Shown: piece by piece, positions 1 through 9,069 of the stretch
Layout: each line of letters begins with the position of its first letter
Position numbering within the stretch: position 1 is the stretch's first letter
NCBI RefSeq assembly: GCF_004166885.1
Contig: NZ_RCYU01000001.1
Coordinates: 744,001-808,000 of the forward strand
Source: Streptococcus sp. bf_0095
Lineage (GTDB): Bacteria > Bacillota > Bacilli > Lactobacillales > Streptococcaceae
Length of the DNA: 64,000 nucleotides
Reading direction: 5' to 3'
The notes under the pieces: generated by a model
The model's input: only the letters and a program-made list of their open reading frames with translations
Database searches by the model: none
Told to the model about the DNA's origin: nothing
Translations under genes and position numbers: made by a program

Positions 1-236
1 ATATGGAGGATGCCCTCGTCATGCTTCGTCCCGTCCAAAACCAAGTGGTGGTGAAAACTCTCCCTGGACTGGCTCAGTCTTTCGGTGCTATCCTAGACGC
101 CCTGGAATTACCACAAATTGTCGCAACCGTCTGCGGAGATGACGTCTGTCTCATCATCTGTGAAGACAATCAAGGTGCCTTGGACTGCTTTGAAAAATTG
201 AAAGAATTTACTCCTCCCTTCTTCTTTAGCAAATAA
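1..236 (+). CDS. argR: Arginine repressor ArgR family, C-terminal part (5' truncated by window edge)
   Basis: Only the last ~78 codons are present and the reading frame is open to the window edge, so the first visible ATG need not be the start. The visible part is the ArgR/AhrC C-terminal domain that binds arginine and forms the hexamer: a [16 protein letters not shown] helix is followed by the strand-turn region with [11 protein letters not shown], whose paired Asp residues correspond to the arginine-binding aspartates of the family. It converges on the arc operon, as the arginine-pathway regulator does in several oral streptococci, so control of arcABCDT by this protein is a reasonable inference. 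The N-terminal winged-helix DNA-binding domain is outside the window. A structured repeat/terminator follows at once. Confidence 0.85.
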   Translation, partial: MEDALVMLRPVQNQVVVKTLPGLAQSFGAILDALELPQIVATVCGDDVCLIICEDNQGALDCFEKLKEFTPPFFFSK

Positions 237-238
237 AA

Positions 239-424
239 GAAAGAGAGTGGGACAGAAATCGGTAATTCGTTAGAATTCGATTTCGTCGTCCCACCTCCGC
301 ACAGTTGAGTAGGGCTGTAAAAGCTGATGAAATCAGCGTAGTAAAGCCCACTCAACCACTGCGTCTTGCTCAACAATCCAAAAATAATTGAGAGGCTAGG
401 ACTTTTGTCCCAGCCTCTTTTTTC
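239..424. repeat. Structured intergenic repeat acting as convergent terminator
   Basis: The whole argR-arcT gap is made of nested hairpins. Arm one runs from GTGGGAC (about 247) to GTCCCAC (about 288). A middle hairpin pairs GTTGAG/CTCAAC with an inner GCTGATGAAATCAGC. The last hairpin pairs AGAGGCTAGGAC (391-402) with GTCCCAGCCTCT (407-418) and is followed by a T run, a good terminator for argR. The two ends resemble imperfect inverted repeats (AGAGNNTGGGACA). From memory, similar modules recur between genes in mitis-group streptococci; only one copy is visible here. Confidence 0.6.
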
Positions 425-433
425 TAATCTCTA

Positions 434-1774
434 TCAGGCTTCCTTGGCTGCTAATCGTCGAATGGTCTCTGCATAGATTTCCATTGCACGATATAAATCA
501 TCCAGTTTAGCTCGTTCATTCGCCTGGTGCTCTGTTTGGAGAGCATCAGGGAAGAGGGCCCCATAAGCCACACAATTTTCCATGGTTCGCGCAAAGGTCG
601 CTCCCCCTGAGGACATAGCTGGGGTCTGATCCCCCGTTTCCTCTTGGTAGACCGCCATCAGAGTACTCACCAATGGACTGTCTAGTGGGACGTATAGTGG
701 AGCTACATAATCAAACTCTTCATACTGAAGTTGATAGCTAGCTGCCACCTCACTTAAACGTTTTACCAAGGCCTCCTTATCCGCTAAGACAGGGATCCGA
801 ATATCAATCCCGATTTCAGATTGCTGTTCATCAATGGAGAGGGTTGCAATATTGAAGGAAAGAGCACCACTTGGTTCATCTTTGATTTCATCAAAGAGAG
901 CTGCTCCTGTCGCATCTTCCCCAACGGCATCTGCGATAAAGAGAAGGGCTGGATGAGGCTGGATCAAGGAAAGACTTTCAGCTAAGCCTACAATGGCATT
1001 GACACCCTCAGCCGAATCCTTGGAGTGTTTAGATAGACCAAGAACGGTTACTGCTCCTGCTTCTTCTGAATACTTCACACCACTTTGCTCGATGACTGGT
1101 AAGAGTTCCTCTAAGCGGTCACCCTTATAAGTTGCCTTATCTGGCACCACATTGAGGGCACGACCAGCTTGTAAGGGACGATCCTCCCATCCTGGTCCAT
1201 GGAGCTTCACTTGAAGCAAGCCTTTTTCAGCATAGGTTAATGGGAAGGACGAATCTGGAGCAAATCCAAGATCTGCTTTTTCTTCTATCTGATTGTAGCG
1301 GTTCATACAGCGCCAGAGAGTTTCCTCGTCCGTACCAAATATAAAGCGGATCCGTTTGGTAAAGACAACTCCTTGGTCAAGCAGACTCTTAACTGCGTAA
1401 AGCGCCGCAAGCGATGGTCCCTTATCATCTTGCACTCCACGTCCAATCAACCATCCATCTTTCAGAGTCGCCTCAAAAGGTGGCGTCTGCCAATCTTCTA
1501 AATCACCGGCTGGAACAACATCCAAGTGACAAAGAACGGCCAGGAGTTCTTCCCCCTGACCGATCTCTGCATATCCATAGTATCCTTCAGGATCTAGATA
1601 GGTTTGAAAGCCCATTTCTTGAGCAATTTCTAACGTTTTCTCAAGGACATCTTGGATAGCTTGTCCAAACGGTGTTCCATTTTCGCCTTCGTTTAAAACC
1701 GAAGGATAAGAAATGATGGTTTGAAGAGAGGTTAAAAACTGCTCTTTTACATCGTCCTTTATTCTATTTTTCAT
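434..1774 (-). CDS. arcT: M20-family metallodipeptidase (ArcT/PepV-like)
   Basis: A 446-residue zinc peptidase of the M20/PepV-Sapep type. Metal and catalytic motifs are visible: H83-L-D85-V-V-P, GRGVQDDKG around residues 111-118 (bridging Asp), and the TDEE pair at 148-151 (general base and metal ligand). No signal peptide is seen, so it should act in the cytoplasm. It is the last gene of the arginine-deiminase operon, 17 bp after arcD, the position called arcT in Streptococcus gordonii-type loci; a role in supplying arginine from peptides is a common inference but is not shown here. The start ATG has a modest GTAGGTG ribosome site. The annotation as dipeptidase is secure; the exact substrate is not. 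Confidence 0.88.
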   Translation of the reverse strand: MKNRIKDDVKEQFLTSLQTIISYPSVLNEGENGTPFGQAIQDVLEKTLEIAQEMGFQTYLDPEGYYGYAEIGQGEELLAVLCHLDVVPAGDLEDWQTPPFEATLKDGWLIGRGVQDDKGPSLAALYAVKSLLDQGVVFTKRIRFIFGTDEETLWRCMNRYNQIEEKADLGFAPDSSFPLTYAEKGLLQVKLHGPGWEDRPLQAGRALNVVPDKATYKGDRLEELLPVIEQSGVKYSEEAGAVTVLGLSKHSKDSAEGVNAIVGLAESLSLIQPHPALLFIADAVGEDATGAALFDEIKDEPSGALSFNIATLSIDEQQSEIGIDIRIPVLADKEALVKRLSEVAASYQLQYEEFDYVAPLYVPLDSPLVSTLMAVYQEETGDQTPAMSSGGATFARTMENCVAYGALFPDALQTEHQANERAKLDDLYRAMEIYAETIRRLAAKEA

Positions 1775-1791
1775 GAAACACCTACTTTATT

Positions 1792-3303
1792 CTATTGTAA
1801 GAATGGAACCACAGTTCCTAGTAGAAGAAGGGCAATGGTAATCACTACAATCGCTACGACCAATTTACCCATGAATTTCCACCATGCACTCAATTCAACA
1901 CGTCCAAGAGCAAGAGCTCCCATTACGATACCTGAAGTTGGTGCGATCAAGTTCAAGACACCAGATGCAGATTGGTAAGCTGTAACAATCAAGCTAGCTG
2001 GTACATTGACGAATTTACCAAGAGGTGCCATGATACCCATTGTCGCGCTGGCAAGACCAGATGATGATGGAATCAAGAATGACATTGGCAAGTAGAAAAT
2101 GTAAGTCAAGACAATGAACAATTGAGATGAAAGACCTTTAAGTCCTTCTTCACCCCAGTGAAGAATTGTTGCAGTGATCATACCGTCGTTCATGATGACT
2201 TGGATACCACGTGCTACTGCTACGATAATAGCAACACTCAAGAGGTCAGCTGCACCATTCATGAAGGATGAAATGATTTGTTCTTCTTTCAAGCCATAAA
2301 TGATACCAACAAGGATTCCCATAAAGGCAAAGAGCATAGCTGTTTGAGGGAAGTACCAAGTACCAAGAGCATCTGTGTTACCGATCAATTGACCAAGGTA
2401 AGGAACTTTATGGAGAGACTCGTTAAAGCTGTCAAAGAATGTAATACCCAAATCTTTGAATGGGATAAATCCAGCAACCATGATAACGAATGTTGAAATG
2501 AAGACGAGCAAGACACGTTTTTGTTTCTTGTTCATTTGTGAAGGAATTTCTTCGCCACTATCAACGTTGAAGTGTTTCAAATCTTCTTCACGAGTAGCAT
2601 AGGTGAGAGATTTGGTTGGGTCTTTTTGAATTTTATCAGCGTAACGGTATACATAGTAGGTGCTAAGGGCTGTCATGACAATCCAGAAGATTAAACGAAG
2701 CAAGAGACCTGAAGCACTTGAGATACCTGCAGTATCAGATGCGATAACTGTCGCAAATGGGTTCAAGGTAGATGCCAAACATCCAATCTGTGAACCAAGC
2801 AAGATAATGGCTACCCCTGTCAAGCTGTCAAAACCAACAGACATCATAACAGGTACAAGAAGTGGATAGAAGGCCATGGTTTCCTCACCCATACCATAAG
2901 TTGTCCCACCAAGGGCAAACAATGGCATTAAGATCAAGATCAACATTTTTTCGCGGCCTTTGTATTTACGAACGATAGAAGCAATCCCTACATCAAGGGT
3001 ACCTGTTTCGTTCACAACACCAAGGAAACCACCGACCATCAAGATAAAGAAGGCTACGTCAATGGCTGCACTGGTTGGTGCTTTACCAAGCATGGCATTG
3101 ATTGGGGCCATCAAGACGTCCCAAATCCCTTGAGGATTTTGTTTCACAGCTTCATAACTACCTGCGATGATGGCACCACCATCGTCAACTTTGTATTGAC
3201 CAGCTGGAATAATCCAAGTTAACACTGCCATAATGGCAATGATGATTAACAATACGGTGTAAGATGAAGGCATCTTAAACCCTTTTTTCGCTTTTTCACT
3301 CAT
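1792..3303 (-). CDS. arcD: YfcC-type transporter, probable arginine/ornithine antiporter ArcD
   Basis: A 503-residue integral membrane protein with about 12 hydrophobic segments, beginning with a short Lys-rich cytoplasmic tail and a first TM at about residues 14-31. It resembles the YfcC/C4-dicarboxylate anaerobic carrier superfamily rather than the classical APC-type ArcD of Lactococcus or Pseudomonas. The position between arcC and arcT and a strong AGGAGGATAAACAA ribosome site support the job of exchanging arginine for ornithine. A cre-like site lies in the leader and a terminator separates it from arcC, so it may have its own promoter. Functional assignment comes mainly from context. Confidence 0.85.
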   Translation of the reverse strand: MSEKAKKGFKMPSSYTVLLIIIAIMAVLTWIIPAGQYKVDDGGAIIAGSYEAVKQNPQGIWDVLMAPINAMLGKAPTSAAIDVAFFILMVGGFLGVVNETGTLDVGIASIVRKYKGREKMLILILMPLFALGGTTYGMGEETMAFYPLLVPVMMSVGFDSLTGVAIILLGSQIGCLASTLNPFATVIASDTAGISSASGLLLRLIFWIVMTALSTYYVYRYADKIQKDPTKSLTYATREEDLKHFNVDSGEEIPSQMNKKQKRVLLVFISTFVIMVAGFIPFKDLGITFFDSFNESLHKVPYLGQLIGNTDALGTWYFPQTAMLFAFMGILVGIIYGLKEEQIISSFMNGAADLLSVAIIVAVARGIQVIMNDGMITATILHWGEEGLKGLSSQLFIVLTYIFYLPMSFLIPSSSGLASATMGIMAPLGKFVNVPASLIVTAYQSASGVLNLIAPTSGIVMGALALGRVELSAWWKFMGKLVVAIVVITIALLLLGTVVPFLQ

Positions 3304-3359
3304 TTGTTTATCCTCCTAACGCAACAAAGTTTGAGTGAGTCTTTCAAAAGGTTAAACTT

Positions 3360-3374
3360 TTAGAAAGCGCTTAC
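3360..3374 (-). promoter_or_regulatory. cre-like site in arcD leader
   Basis: AGAAAGCGCTTACC matches 12 of 14 positions of the CcpA operator consensus TGWAARCGNTWNCA. It sits about 58 bp upstream of arcD and downstream of a TAAAAT -10-like hexamer, a position suited to roadblock repression. Confidence 0.45.
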
Positions 3375-3432
3375 CTATATGTTTATTTTATCATATTTAA
3401 GATTAAAAAACTAGTTTTTCCTAATCTTTTTT

Positions 3433-3493
3433 AGAAAAAAACGAGGGGAGGCACTTTCTACAAACTCCTGTAAATATGGGGTTCACTCCCCTC
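3433..3493 (-). terminator. Rho-independent terminator after arcC
   Basis: On the minus strand GAGGGGAG pairs with CTCCCCTC about 35 nt later and a GTTTTTTTC tract follows directly. It separates arcC from arcD and suggests that arcDT is only partly co-transcribed with arcABC. Confidence 0.7.
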
Positions 3494-3508
3494 ACTCATG
3501 TATATGAA

Positions 3509-4453
3509 TTAGTCTTTTACGATAATCGTTCCACTTTCAGACTCAATCAAAGCGCCAAGGTTTTCAAGTGAAGTGATGACTGCTTTTCCTTCTGGACGAC
3601 CGTTTACAAAGGCGATGGCAGCTTCTACTTTAGGAAGCATGCTTCCTGGTGCAAATTGATCTTGTTTGATGTACTCTTCCAATTGAGCGACATTGACATG
3701 TTCCAATTTTTCTTGGTCTGGTTTGTTGTAGTTTACAAAGACATAGTCCACTCCTGTCAAAACGATGAAGAGGTCTGCTTCTACTAATTCAGCCAAACGT
3801 TGAGATGCAAAGTCTTTATCGATAACAGCTTCAACACCAGTCAAGCTACCATTTGCTTCTTTCACAACTGGGATACCGCCACCACCAGCAGCAACAACGA
3901 CTTGTCCGTCGTTCAACAAGGTACGGATGGTATTGATTTCTTTGATATCCACTGGTTTTGGTGAAGCAACAACTTTACGCCAGCCACGACCAGCATCTTC
4001 TTTGAAGGTTGCTCCTGATTTTTCAGCTTCTGCTTTTGCTTCTTCTTCTGAGTAGAATGGACCGATTGGTTTGCTGAGGTTGACAAAGGCTGGGTCGTTC
4101 TTATCCACAACGACTTGTGTCACAACTGAAGCCACATCTTTTTCAATTCCTTCTTCAAGAAGAGCATTTTGAAGAGCATTTTGAAGCCAGTAGCCAATGC
4201 TTCCTTCGGTCATAGCAACTAATGAATCCAATGGGAAAGCTGGGTTCTTTTCAGAATCTGCAGCCAAGTGTTGGAGCAAGAGGTTTCCTACTTGAGGACC
4301 ATTTCCGTGAGTGATGATCAAGTCATCCCCATTTTTGATTAATTTTACTAAGTGTTTTGCTGTTTCTACAAGTGCTTCTTGTTGAGCTTTTGCAGAAGGA
4401 TCAGATGAAAGGATGGCGTTTCCTCCCAAAGCAACGACGATTTTTCTTGACAT
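3509..4453 (-). CDS. arcC: Carbamate kinase
   Basis: The 314-residue enzyme converts carbamoyl phosphate and ADP to ATP, CO2 and ammonia, the energy-yielding last step of the arginine deiminase pathway. It has the amino-acid kinase fold signature [14 protein letters not shown] at the N-terminus and a GGGGIPVV loop near residue 190. Length is normal for the family. It follows arcB with an 85-bp gap that contains a strong hairpin plus T tract, so its expression may be lower than that of arcAB. The ribosome site AAAGGGAAAACCT precedes the chosen ATG. Confidence 0.96.
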   Translation of the reverse strand: MSRKIVVALGGNAILSSDPSAKAQQEALVETAKHLVKLIKNGDDLIITHGNGPQVGNLLLQHLAADSEKNPAFPLDSLVAMTEGSIGYWLQNALQNALLEEGIEKDVASVVTQVVVDKNDPAFVNLSKPIGPFYSEEEAKAEAEKSGATFKEDAGRGWRKVVASPKPVDIKEINTIRTLLNDGQVVVAAGGGGIPVVKEANGSLTGVEAVIDKDFASQRLAELVEADLFIVLTGVDYVFVNYNKPDQEKLEHVNVAQLEEYIKQDQFAPGSMLPKVEAAIAFVNGRPEGKAVITSLENLGALIESESGTIIVKD

Positions 4454-4469
4454 AGGTTTTCCCTTTCTA

Positions 4470-4512
4470 TAAAAAATAGGGGCAGGACTAAAGCTAGCAG
4501 TCCAGCCCCTAT
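4470..4512 (-). terminator. Intra-operon terminator/attenuator between arcB and arcC
   Basis: On the minus strand ATAGGGGCTGGACT (4512-4499) pairs with AGTCCTGCCCCTAT (4489-4476), 13 of 14 pairs, followed by TTTTTT. The structure is strong enough to end most arcAB transcripts before arcC. Confidence 0.75.
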
Positions 4513-4538
4513 AGCTGTTGGTATACGGTTATAAAGTC

Positions 4539-5555
4539 TTAAACTTTTGGAATGTACAAGTTACCAAGAGTAGCTGCCATAACCGCTTTGATTGTGTGCA
4601 TACGGTTTTCAGCTTGGTCAAAGTGACGAGCATATTTGCTGCGGAACACTTCGTCAGTAACTTCCATTTCTTCTACGCCGAATTTTTCAGCAACATCTTT
4701 ACCATAAACAGTGTTTGTGTCGTGGAAAGCTGGCAAGCAGTGCAAGAAGATCAAGTCTTCGTTATCAGCTTTCTTAACCAATTCCATGTTCACTTGGTAA
4801 GGTTTCAAAAGGGCAACGCGTTCTGCAAATTTGTCTTCTTCACCCATAGATACCCAAACGTCAGTGTAAAGTACATCTGCACCTTTCACAGCTTCGTCAG
4901 CATCTTCAGTGATCAAGATATGAGCGCCACTTTCTTTTGCGAATCCTTCTGCCAATTCAACAATTTCTTGTTCTGGGAAGAGTTCTTTTGGTGAGAAGAT
5001 GTGTACGTTCACACCAAGGATAGCACCTGTTACAAGAAGGCTGTTTGCAACGTTGTTACGTCCGTCACCACAGTATACAAGTGTCAAACCTTCCAAACGT
5101 CCAAAGTTTTCTTGAACAGTCAAGTAGTCAGCAAGCATTTGAGTTGGGTGCCATTCGTCAGTCAAACCATTCCATACTGGAACACCTGAGAATTCAGCCA
5201 ATTCTTCAACCATACGTTGGCTGAAACCACGGAATTCAATACCATCAAACATACGTCCAAGAACTTTTGCAGTATCTTCTGTAGATTCTTTTTTACCAAG
5301 TTGGATGTCGTTTGCACCAAGGTATTCTGGGTGAGCACCAAGGTCGATGGCTGCAGTAGTGAAGGCTGCACGAGTACGAGTTGAAGTTTTTTCAAACAAA
5401 AGCGCAATGTTTTTACCAGCTAGGTAGTGGTGTTGGATGTTGCGTTTTTTAAGGTCTTTCAAGTGAGCTGAAAGTCCGATAAGGTATTCTAACTCTGCAC
5501 GTGTAAAGTCTTTTTCTGCTAAAAAGCTACGTCCTTGGAATACTGAAGTTGTCAT
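4539..5555 (-). CDS. arcB: Ornithine carbamoyltransferase, catabolic
   Basis: A 338-residue enzyme that phosphorolyses citrulline to ornithine and carbamoyl phosphate. The carbamoyl-phosphate motif STRTR is at about residues 57-61, [10 protein letters not shown] in the middle, and the ornithine-side HCLPAFHD motif near residue 272. Full family length, cytoplasmic. It lies between arcA and arcC on the same strand with an AAGGAGATAATTA ribosome site. Context makes the catabolic role (ADI pathway) certain enough over the anabolic argF role. Confidence 0.96.
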   Translation of the reverse strand: MTTSVFQGRSFLAEKDFTRAELEYLIGLSAHLKDLKKRNIQHHYLAGKNIALLFEKTSTRTRAAFTTAAIDLGAHPEYLGANDIQLGKKESTEDTAKVLGRMFDGIEFRGFSQRMVEELAEFSGVPVWNGLTDEWHPTQMLADYLTVQENFGRLEGLTLVYCGDGRNNVANSLLVTGAILGVNVHIFSPKELFPEQEIVELAEGFAKESGAHILITEDADEAVKGADVLYTDVWVSMGEEDKFAERVALLKPYQVNMELVKKADNEDLIFLHCLPAFHDTNTVYGKDVAEKFGVEEMEVTDEVFRSKYARHFDQAENRMHTIKAVMAATLGNLYIPKV

Positions 5556-5600
5556 TAATTATCTCCTTTAATTATGCATGATAAGATCCTGTCAATCAGT

Positions 5601-5635
5601 TTAGAGGGCTCAGTTTAGACACTGAGCCCGTCTAA
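5601..5635 (-). other. Intergenic hairpin between arcA and arcB without T tract
   Basis: TTAGA-GGGCTCAGT pairs with ACTGAGCCC-g-TCTAA around a 6-nt loop. Because no uridine run follows, it looks like an mRNA-stabilising or processing structure rather than a terminator, and may set the arcA:arcB ratio. Confidence 0.55.
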
Positions 5636-5650
5636 CCTGTAGAAGGATGA

Positions 5651-6880
5651 TTAGATTTCTTCACGTTCGAATGGCATTGACATACAACGAGGTCCACCAC
5701 GACCGCGAACCAATTCACTTCCGCGGATCTTGATCAAACGAAGTCCGTATTCTTCTAATTTCTTGTTGGTAACAGTGTTACGGTCGTATACTACTACCAC
5801 ACCTGGTGCGATTGTAAGAGTATTTGATCCGTCGTTCCATTGTTCACGTGCAGCAGCAACGATGTTGCCATCTCCACATGGAATCAAAGTAACTTTTTCT
5901 ACACCAAGGTTTTCAGCAAGCAATTCAGCCAAATCACCTTTTTCTTCAACGATCTTCAATTGTTCGTTTTCATAAGTTACAGAGAAGACGCGAAGGTTAC
6001 CTTGGATTTCTGGGTGGATTGTGAATTTATCGTAGTCCACCATTGTGAATACTGTATCCAAGTGCATGAATTTACGGTTGTTAGCAAATTCGAAGGCCAA
6101 TACTTTCTTGAAGCCAACGTTCTTCTTGAAGATGTTTACCAACAATTTTTCGATTGATGCAGCATCTGTACGTTGTGAGATACCAACTGCCAATACATCT
6201 TTAGAAAGTACCAACTCATCTCCACCTTCGATACGAGTATCTTCTTCACGGTTGTAGACAAGTTCAACTTTTCCACCGTAAACTGGGTGGTATTTGAAGA
6301 TGTATTTACCATACAAAGTTTCACGGTTACGTGTATCTGCGTACATGTGGTTCAATGATACTGCATTACCAATTGTAGCAAATGGGTCACGTGTGAAGTA
6401 CAAGTTTGGCATTGGGTCGATTGCAAATGGATAGTCAGATTCAACAAGGTCTGTCAATCCTTTTGCTTCTTCAGGAATTTCTGGAAGTTCAGCTTTTTGA
6501 ACCCCTGCCATTGTTTTTTCAACCAATTCTTGGTTGTCTTCAATGCTGTGAAGCAATTCACGGATCGCAACTTTTGTTTGGCGTCCACGAATGTTTGCTT
6601 CTTCAAGGTATTCTTCGATGAACTGATCACGAATTTCTGGAGAAGTCAATGATTCAGCAGCCAACTGCTCAAGATAAAGTACTTCGATTCCTTCGTTACG
6701 AAGTGCTTCAGCAAATGCGTCATGTTCTTTTTGAGCATCTTCCAAGAATGGAATATCATCAAAAAGAAGACGTTCAAGATAGTCAGGCATCAAGTTTTCC
6801 AACTCTTTACCTGGACGGTGCAAACAAACTTTTTTCAGTTTTCCAATTTCTGAGAAAACATGAATTGGGTGTGTAGACAT
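5651..6880 (-). CDS. arcA: Arginine deiminase
   Basis: A 409-residue guanidino-group hydrolase that turns arginine into citrulline and ammonia, the first ADI step. Characteristic segments are [10 protein letters not shown] (about 159-168), the HxD-containing segment FMHLDTVF (about 271-278), and the C-terminal [14 protein letters not shown] with the nucleophilic Cys. First gene of the arc operon, with a strong AAAAAGGAGG ribosome site and a promoter about 50 nt upstream that carries a consensus cre and an Fnr-like palindrome. Ammonia production confers acid tolerance on oral streptococci (established for the pathway). Confidence 0.97.
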   Translation of the reverse strand: MSTHPIHVFSEIGKLKKVCLHRPGKELENLMPDYLERLLFDDIPFLEDAQKEHDAFAEALRNEGIEVLYLEQLAAESLTSPEIRDQFIEEYLEEANIRGRQTKVAIRELLHSIEDNQELVEKTMAGVQKAELPEIPEEAKGLTDLVESDYPFAIDPMPNLYFTRDPFATIGNAVSLNHMYADTRNRETLYGKYIFKYHPVYGGKVELVYNREEDTRIEGGDELVLSKDVLAVGISQRTDAASIEKLLVNIFKKNVGFKKVLAFEFANNRKFMHLDTVFTMVDYDKFTIHPEIQGNLRVFSVTYENEQLKIVEEKGDLAELLAENLGVEKVTLIPCGDGNIVAAAREQWNDGSNTLTIAPGVVVVYDRNTVTNKKLEEYGLRLIKIRGSELVRGRGGPRCMSMPFEREEI

Positions 6881-6936
6881 CTATAGTCCTCCTTTTTTCT
6901 TGCGGTTTAGCTTAGCTAATCCCGTTTACATGTTTC

Positions 6937-6965
6937 ATTTTATCACCAATTGGTACCGCTTTCAC
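6937..6965 (-). promoter_or_regulatory. arcA promoter
   Basis: On the minus strand a TAAAAT -10 (6942-6937) lies 17 bp after a weak GTGAAA -35 (6965-6960). The poor -35 fits a promoter that needs an activator. Confidence 0.6.
6951..6964 (-). promoter_or_regulatory. cre (CcpA operator) over arcA -35
   Basis: TGAAAGCGGTACCA matches all 14 positions of TGWAARCGNTWNCA and overlaps the -35/spacer, a classic repressing position. Carbon-catabolite repression of arc genes is known in S. gordonii. Confidence 0.75.
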
Positions 6966-6985
6966 AACCAATCTTCCATTACGAA

Positions 6986-7001
6986 TGCCAAGAATTTGAC
7001 A
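6986..7001 (-). promoter_or_regulatory. Fnr/Crp-type palindrome upstream of arcA
   Basis: TGTCAA-ATTC-TTGGCA is an inverted repeat of TGNCAA with a 4-bp spacer. Its centre is about 63 bp upstream of the predicted start, near the -61.5 spot used by class I Crp/Fnr activators. The neighbouring Crp/Fnr-family gene is the obvious ligand; this is inference. Confidence 0.5.
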
Positions 7002-7128
7002 CTTTTTTAAATATCACCCTTGTTTTATGAAAAATGAACCGCTTTCTTTGGATATTTTGCTAAATATATTCTTTTTGTGAGTAAATATTTTTTTATTTGA
7101 TTTTTGAAACTTTTTAACGTTTTTGACA

Positions 7129-7158
7129 GAAAATAAAAGAAGCCCTACTAGGCTTCTT
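7129..7158 (-). terminator. Terminator of the Crp/Fnr-family gene
   Basis: AAGAAGCC/GGCTTCTT stem (7158-7151 with 7144-7137 on the minus strand) overlapping the stop codon and followed by TTTTATTTT. Confidence 0.7.
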
Positions 7159-7834
7159 CAAAACTATCTAAAAAGAATGGAAGATCAAGAAAAGTTAATC
7201 TCTTATGCTTGTACTCGATTCTCTCCTCTTCTAGGAGCTTCTTTAACACTTGATTGACGGTTTCCCTCGTCGTCGCAGCTAATCTAGCCAACTCTTTCAT
7301 GCTCATTGGAAAAGGGATGGTTGGACCAAACTTTTGATAATCCTTACAGAGTAGAGCTAAGGATTGGATCACACGATCACTGGCACTGGCTGCGACCACA
7401 TTACGAAGCCGCAACTCCTGGAACTCCAAAATTTTTGAAAGTTTTCTCGTAATGAAGAGAACTTGTTCCATACTGGACTGGACAATTTCCTCATAAAGCT
7501 GAACAGGAATACTGAAGTATTTTACGGTTGTCATGGAAGTGGCTGTATAGTGATAAGTTGAATCTGTAAACATACCACCGTATGGGAAGACAGCTCCTTC
7601 TTTAATGTAATCCATATACGAGAAGGTGTCTGAAGAATCAAACTCCTCAATGCGGACATAGCCTTCCACCACTAAAAAGATACGATCGCGCTTATCACCA
7701 GCAAAAAATAGGATCTGTCCCTTTGGAATTTCTCTATAATGGATTTCTACAGCTAATTTATCGAATTTTTCAACTGGAATTTCTGAGAAAGCTGGATGGG
7801 ATCGAATCAACTGATAATCTTCTTTTGTAATCAT
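7148..7834 (-). CDS. flp: Crp/Fnr-family transcriptional regulator (Flp/ArcR-like)
   Basis: A 228-residue cyclic-nucleotide-binding-fold regulator with a C-terminal winged helix; the recognition helix region is LARLAATTRETVNQVLKKL. A longer reading frame begins at 7891, but a TATAAT -10 box lies inside that extension, so the internal ATG (protein MITKEDYQLI) is chosen. Only one Cys is present, so it cannot hold an Fnr-type [4Fe-4S] cluster; the sensing mechanism is unknown. It sits directly upstream of arcA, as Flp does in S. gordonii, where the homologue activates arc transcription. The palindrome at 6986-7001 is a plausible target. Confidence 0.85.
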   Translation of the reverse strand: MITKEDYQLIRSHPAFSEIPVEKFDKLAVEIHYREIPKGQILFFAGDKRDRIFLVVEGYVRIEEFDSSDTFSYMDYIKEGAVFPYGGMFTDSTYHYTATSMTTVKYFSIPVQLYEEIVQSSMEQVLFITRKLSKILEFQELRLRNVVAASASDRVIQSLALLCKDYQKFGPTIPFPMSMKELARLAATTRETVNQVLKKLLEEERIEYKHKRLTFLDLPFFLDSFEEA

Positions 7835-7862
7835 TTCTATTCTTTCTTTAGGTTCTTTAGTT

Positions 7863-7891
7863 ATTATATCATATTTATTTACTGACCTCAA
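7863..7891 (-). promoter_or_regulatory. Promoter of the Crp/Fnr-family gene
   Basis: TTGAGG (7891-7886), 17-bp spacer, TATAAT (7868-7863) on the minus strand. It decides the start codon of the downstream gene. Confidence 0.7.
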
Positions 7892-7936
7892 AGAATGTCA
7901 CCAGGATTTTAGCTATTAAAACAATATTTTCCATAG

Positions 7937-7967
7937 AAAAAACCTTCCCAAAACTGTTTTGGGAAAG
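7937..7967 (-). terminator. Terminator after serine hydrolase gene
   Basis: TTCCCAAAAC and GTTTTGGGAA form a near-perfect stem followed by GGTTTTTTC on the minus strand. Confidence 0.7.
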
Positions 7968-7978
7968 CTTCTAAATCG

Positions 7979-9031
7979 TTAATTGACATTTACACGGTGC
8001 CATTCATTGATCACATAGCAGAGTTGGCCAAGTAAATGAAGACCATAGCCACTGATCTCCGTACTTTCTGGAGTAGTTCCCCCTAGACCAGCTGTAAAAA
8101 TTGAGATGAGGTAGGGTGTTTGTTCGTAAACGATGGCTTCGACATTGAGGGCTTCCGCTACATAACCAGGTTTTTGCTGAATGATCAAATCTGGTAAATA
8201 CCGTTTGTAGTATTCATTTGGGAAGGACTCTCCGATCAATTCTAGCAAGGTCGCATACTTTTCTTTATGATTCCAGAGATAGTCTAAGACTTGAATATAG
8301 TAATCAGATGTCGTTTTGTTTTCAGGACTGATGGTTTTTATTTCTGCACGGGATTTCCCATATTTTTCATACTTCCCGTAAACATTGTCCATACCACCAA
8401 AGCGGTCGGCCAAGGCATATGCCGGCGTATTTTCTGAATAGACAAGAGAATACCGCTGCATATCTGGAATCGTCATAGCGCCACCGAAAGCAGCTACATA
8501 ATTATCGTGCTCTCCAAGGTACTCGTAGTAAGTATTGGTAATATCAAATTCATCCGTTAAATTTAATTTCCCTGCATCGACTTCATCCACGACTAACATA
8601 TTGAGGGGGAGTTTATAGGTACTTCCAGCTGTCATCGGCTGCAACTCATTCATTGAAAACTGTTGGCCTGTCGCAGGATTTTTGTAGGTAAAGGTGATTT
8701 GGGAAGGATCAATACCATATTCAGCCATGTAGTCTTGTACAACTTCTACCAAGCCTTTATTGGCATAATCATAGACAAGACCTAAATTCTCCATGGTTTC
8801 ACGATCTTGATCTATGACAGCTTGTTTTTCTTCAGGAGTTTTGACACGAGGAGGTTGGAGAGGCTGCTTCTCTTCCTTGGACTCAACTGGTTGAGCTGTC
8901 GTTTCCTCTTGAGCAAGCGGTGAGGCCGGAGCCTGATAAAGATGGAGGTAAGTTAACGCTCCAACTCCTCCTATACATAGTAAAATTCCCAACACAATCA
9001 TGATCGATCGAACATTAAATATTTTTTTCAT
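7979..9031 (-). CDS. Membrane-anchored serine hydrolase, class A beta-lactamase fold
   Basis: A 350-residue protein with an N-terminal uncleaved signal anchor (about residues 8-30), a Pro/Glu-rich linker (about 32-72) and an extracellular domain of the class A beta-lactamase/PBP type. Catalytic motifs are S137-T-Y-K140, S199-E-N201 in the SxN position and a KPG near residue 293 where KTG is usual. Related streptococcal proteins have no known beta-lactamase activity and may act on peptidoglycan; no function is proven. The start ATG has no Shine-Dalgarno sequence and lies 9 nt after a TATAAT box, so the mRNA may be nearly leaderless. It is monocistronic with its own terminator. Confidence 0.75.
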   Translation of the reverse strand: MKKIFNVRSIMIVLGILLCIGGVGALTYLHLYQAPASPLAQEETTAQPVESKEEKQPLQPPRVKTPEEKQAVIDQDRETMENLGLVYDYANKGLVEVVQDYMAEYGIDPSQITFTYKNPATGQQFSMNELQPMTAGSTYKLPLNMLVVDEVDAGKLNLTDEFDITNTYYEYLGEHDNYVAAFGGAMTIPDMQRYSLVYSENTPAYALADRFGGMDNVYGKYEKYGKSRAEIKTISPENKTTSDYYIQVLDYLWNHKEKYATLLELIGESFPNEYYKRYLPDLIIQQKPGYVAEALNVEAIVYEQTPYLISIFTAGLGGTTPESTEISGYGLHLLGQLCYVINEWHRVNVN

Positions 9032-9040
9032 ATGAAGTTA

Positions 9041-9069
9041 ATTATAAAAGATTCTCTTTAAAATAACAA
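9041..9069 (-). promoter_or_regulatory. Promoter giving a near-leaderless transcript
   Basis: TATAAT (9046-9041) with TTGTTA 17 bp upstream. The expected transcription start is about 3 nt before the ATG at 9031. Confidence 0.55.

Noticed and set aside
7835..7891. Longer N-terminus for the Crp/Fnr-family gene
   Set aside because: A TATAAT -10 with a matched -35 lies inside the extension.
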